Shown piece after piece: positions 5,218-6,439 of a stretch of 6,439 nt of DNA (the stretch's first letter is position 1; the number at the start of each line of letters is the position of its first letter). The position numbers and the translations under genes were made by a program. The stretch comes from Thiohalobacter sp. (lineage in GTDB: Bacteria > Pseudomonadota > Gammaproteobacteria > Thiohalobacterales > Thiohalobacteraceae): positions 1 through 6,439 of the forward strand of contig JALVEM010000567.1 in assembly GCA_027030825.1 (NCBI GenBank). The letters run 5' to 3'. The notes under the pieces are model-generated. The model worked only from the letters and a program-made list of their open reading frames with translations, was not told the origin of the DNA and did no database searches.

Positions 5218-6438
5218 TCAGTCGACCACCACGACCCGGAACATGCCGGCATCCATGTGATAGAGCAGGTGGCAGTGCCAGGCCCACCGACCGGGTGCAT
5301 CCGCCGTGACCAGAAAACTCACCCGCTGCGCCGGCTGCACGCTGATGGTGTGTCGCCGGGCGAGGAACTCGCCGTCGGGCGATTCAAGCTCGCTCCACAT
5401 GCCATGGAGGTGCATCGGGTGGGTCATCATGGTGTCGTTGACCAGCACGACACGAAGACGCTCGCCATACCTGAAGTGGACGGGGCTCGATCTGCCGAAC
5501 TCCAGTCCGTCGAGTGACCAGGTATAGCGCTCCATGTTGCCGGTCAGGTGGAGCTCGATCTCGCGTTCGGCGTCACGGGAGTCGATCGGACCGCCCAGCG
5601 TCCGTATGTCGGCATAGGTCAGCACGCGCCGTCCGTTGTTGCGAAGCCCCACACCCGGGTCGTCGAGATTCGTCCTGGGATAGTCCACCCGCATGTCCAC
5701 GGACGGTCCGTATTCCGTGCTCGCATGGCGGGCACGCACCGGCATGTCCTTCATTCCCTTGCCAGGCATACCGGCGTGCATGGCATGTACACGATTGCCG
5801 CCGCCCATGGCCATGGCGCCCATCATGTCACGCATCTCCAGCCACTGGACCGGATCGGGTTCGGGCACATCGGCCTCCAGGCCCGGGCGGGGAGACAGGG
5901 TACCCCGGGCATATCCGGAGCGATCCATCGACTGGGCGTAGATGGTGTAGGGCCGGTCCTCGGGCTCTACGATCACGTCGTAGGTCTCGCCTGGACCGCA
6001 TCGGAACTCGTCGACCGTCACCGGCTCGATGTCCTGGCCATCCACATGCACCACGGTCATCTTCAGATCCGGTATGCGCACATCGAAGAAACTCTGAGTG
6101 CCGCTGCTGATGAAACGCAGGCGCACCCGCTCGCCGGGACGGAACAAGGCGGTCCAGTTGCCGGCGGGCGGCGTGCCGTTCATGAGATAGGTATAGGTGT
6201 AGCCGGATACGTCGGCCAGGTCGGTCGGATTCATCCTCATCCGATACCACATGGCACGACGCGCCCACGCCTTCTCCAGCCCCGCCTCGGCGACCTCGCG
6301 AAGAAACTCCGGAAAGGTCGGCTGATTGAAGTTGTAGTAATCGCTCATCTTCTTGAGCTTCGCCATGACGACGAAGGGATCTTCGTCGGTCCAGTCGGAG
6401 AGCTGGACGACATACTCCCGATCGGCATCCCATCGATC
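5218..6438 (-). CDS. copA: Copper resistance multicopper oxidase CopA, partial (N-terminus beyond the right window edge)
   Basis: The frame is open to the window edge and gives 406 C-terminal residues of CopA/PcoA, a periplasmic multicopper oxidase that oxidises Cu(I) to less toxic Cu(II). The first visible residues (DREYVVQLSDWTDEDPFVV) and the MAKLKKMSDYYNFNQPTF segment are characteristic and lie inside the protein, so the Met at 6366 is not the start. The middle cupredoxin domain includes YLMNGTPPAG, RLRFISSGT and DVRIPDLKMTVVHVDGQDI. A linker at about residues 202-232 (5743-5835) holds 9 Met in 31 residues, a probable copper-recruiting segment. The C-terminal domain has the ligand motifs HPMHLHG at 340-346 and HCHLLYHMDAGMF at 388-400, giving type 1 ligands Cys389, His394 and Met399 and trinuclear-site histidines. 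The N-terminal HxH motifs and Tat signal are outside the window. It is upstream of copB; regulation (often CusRS/CopRS) would lie outside. Confidence 0.96.
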   Translation of the reverse strand, partial: DRWDADREYVVQLSDWTDEDPFVVMAKLKKMSDYYNFNQPTFPEFLREVAEAGLEKAWARRAMWYRMRMNPTDLADVSGYTYTYLMNGTPPAGNWTALFRPGERVRLRFISSGTQSFFDVRIPDLKMTVVHVDGQDIEPVTVDEFRCGPGETYDVIVEPEDRPYTIYAQSMDRSGYARGTLSPRPGLEADVPEPDPVQWLEMRDMMGAMAMGGGNRVHAMHAGMPGKGMKDMPVRARHASTEYGPSVDMRVDYPRTNLDDPGVGLRNNGRRVLTYADIRTLGGPIDSRDAEREIELHLTGNMERYTWSLDGLEFGRSSPVHFRYGERLRVVLVNDTMMTHPMHLHGMWSELESPDGEFLARRHTISVQPAQRVSFLVTADAPGRWAWHCHLLYHMDAGMFRVVVVD

Positions 6439-6439
6439 C

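Noticed and set aside
4403..5287. Longer CopB start at 5287
   Set aside because: It would lie inside copA and put 28 extra residues before the signal peptide; the ATG at 5203 has AGGAGG at ideal spacing.
5828..6433. Second minus-strand frame overlapping copA
   Set aside because: The copA frame holds the family motifs and stays open to the window edge; this is an out-of-frame shadow.

Overview
The window looks like a high-GC gammaproteobacterial chromosome segment. Evidence is the divergent rplU-rpmA-obg / ispB arrangement, an IspB closely matching the gammaproteobacterial octaprenyl-diphosphate synthase, a CCA-encoding tRNA-Pro, and proteobacterial CopA/CopB copper-resistance proteins. The intergenic repeat with CAGGCTGTTGAAAAAC ends recalls small repeats I associate with sulfur-oxidising and purple-sulfur gammaproteobacteria (Chromatiales-like), but genus cannot be assigned from sequence alone.

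Layout: (1) Positions 1-1638, minus strand: a ribosome-assembly operon, rplU (L21) - rpmA (L27) - obg (GTPase, cut by the left window edge). It is driven by a near-consensus sigma70 promoter at 1610-1638. A strong intrinsic terminator sits between rpmA and obg, so obg is probably expressed by partial readthrough. (2) Positions 1639-2765, plus strand: ispB, which makes the ubiquinone side chain. (3) Positions 2765-2908: a 144-bp element with perfect 17-bp terminal inverted repeats. It begins on the last base of the ispB stop codon and ends 6 bases before (4) a tRNA-Pro(CGG) gene at 2915-2991. (5) Positions 3061-6438, minus strand: copA (multicopper oxidase, 5' end beyond the right edge) - copB (outer-membrane copper protein) - a cyclopropane-fatty-acid-synthase-like methyltransferase. 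They are packed head to tail with 14-bp and 55-bp gaps and strong Shine-Dalgarno sites, suggesting a single copper-response operon.

The left half is conserved core (translation and quinone synthesis). The right half is accessory-type metal resistance, meeting the core at the tRNA gene and the mobile-type repeat. Most genes are standard. The points most worth a second look are the copAB-cfa association (periplasmic copper oxidation plus membrane-lipid modification), the inverted-repeat element wedged between ispB and the tRNA, and the in-operon terminator before obg. I do not see convincing evidence of a wholly new system. No stretch longer than 300 bases is without a gene.
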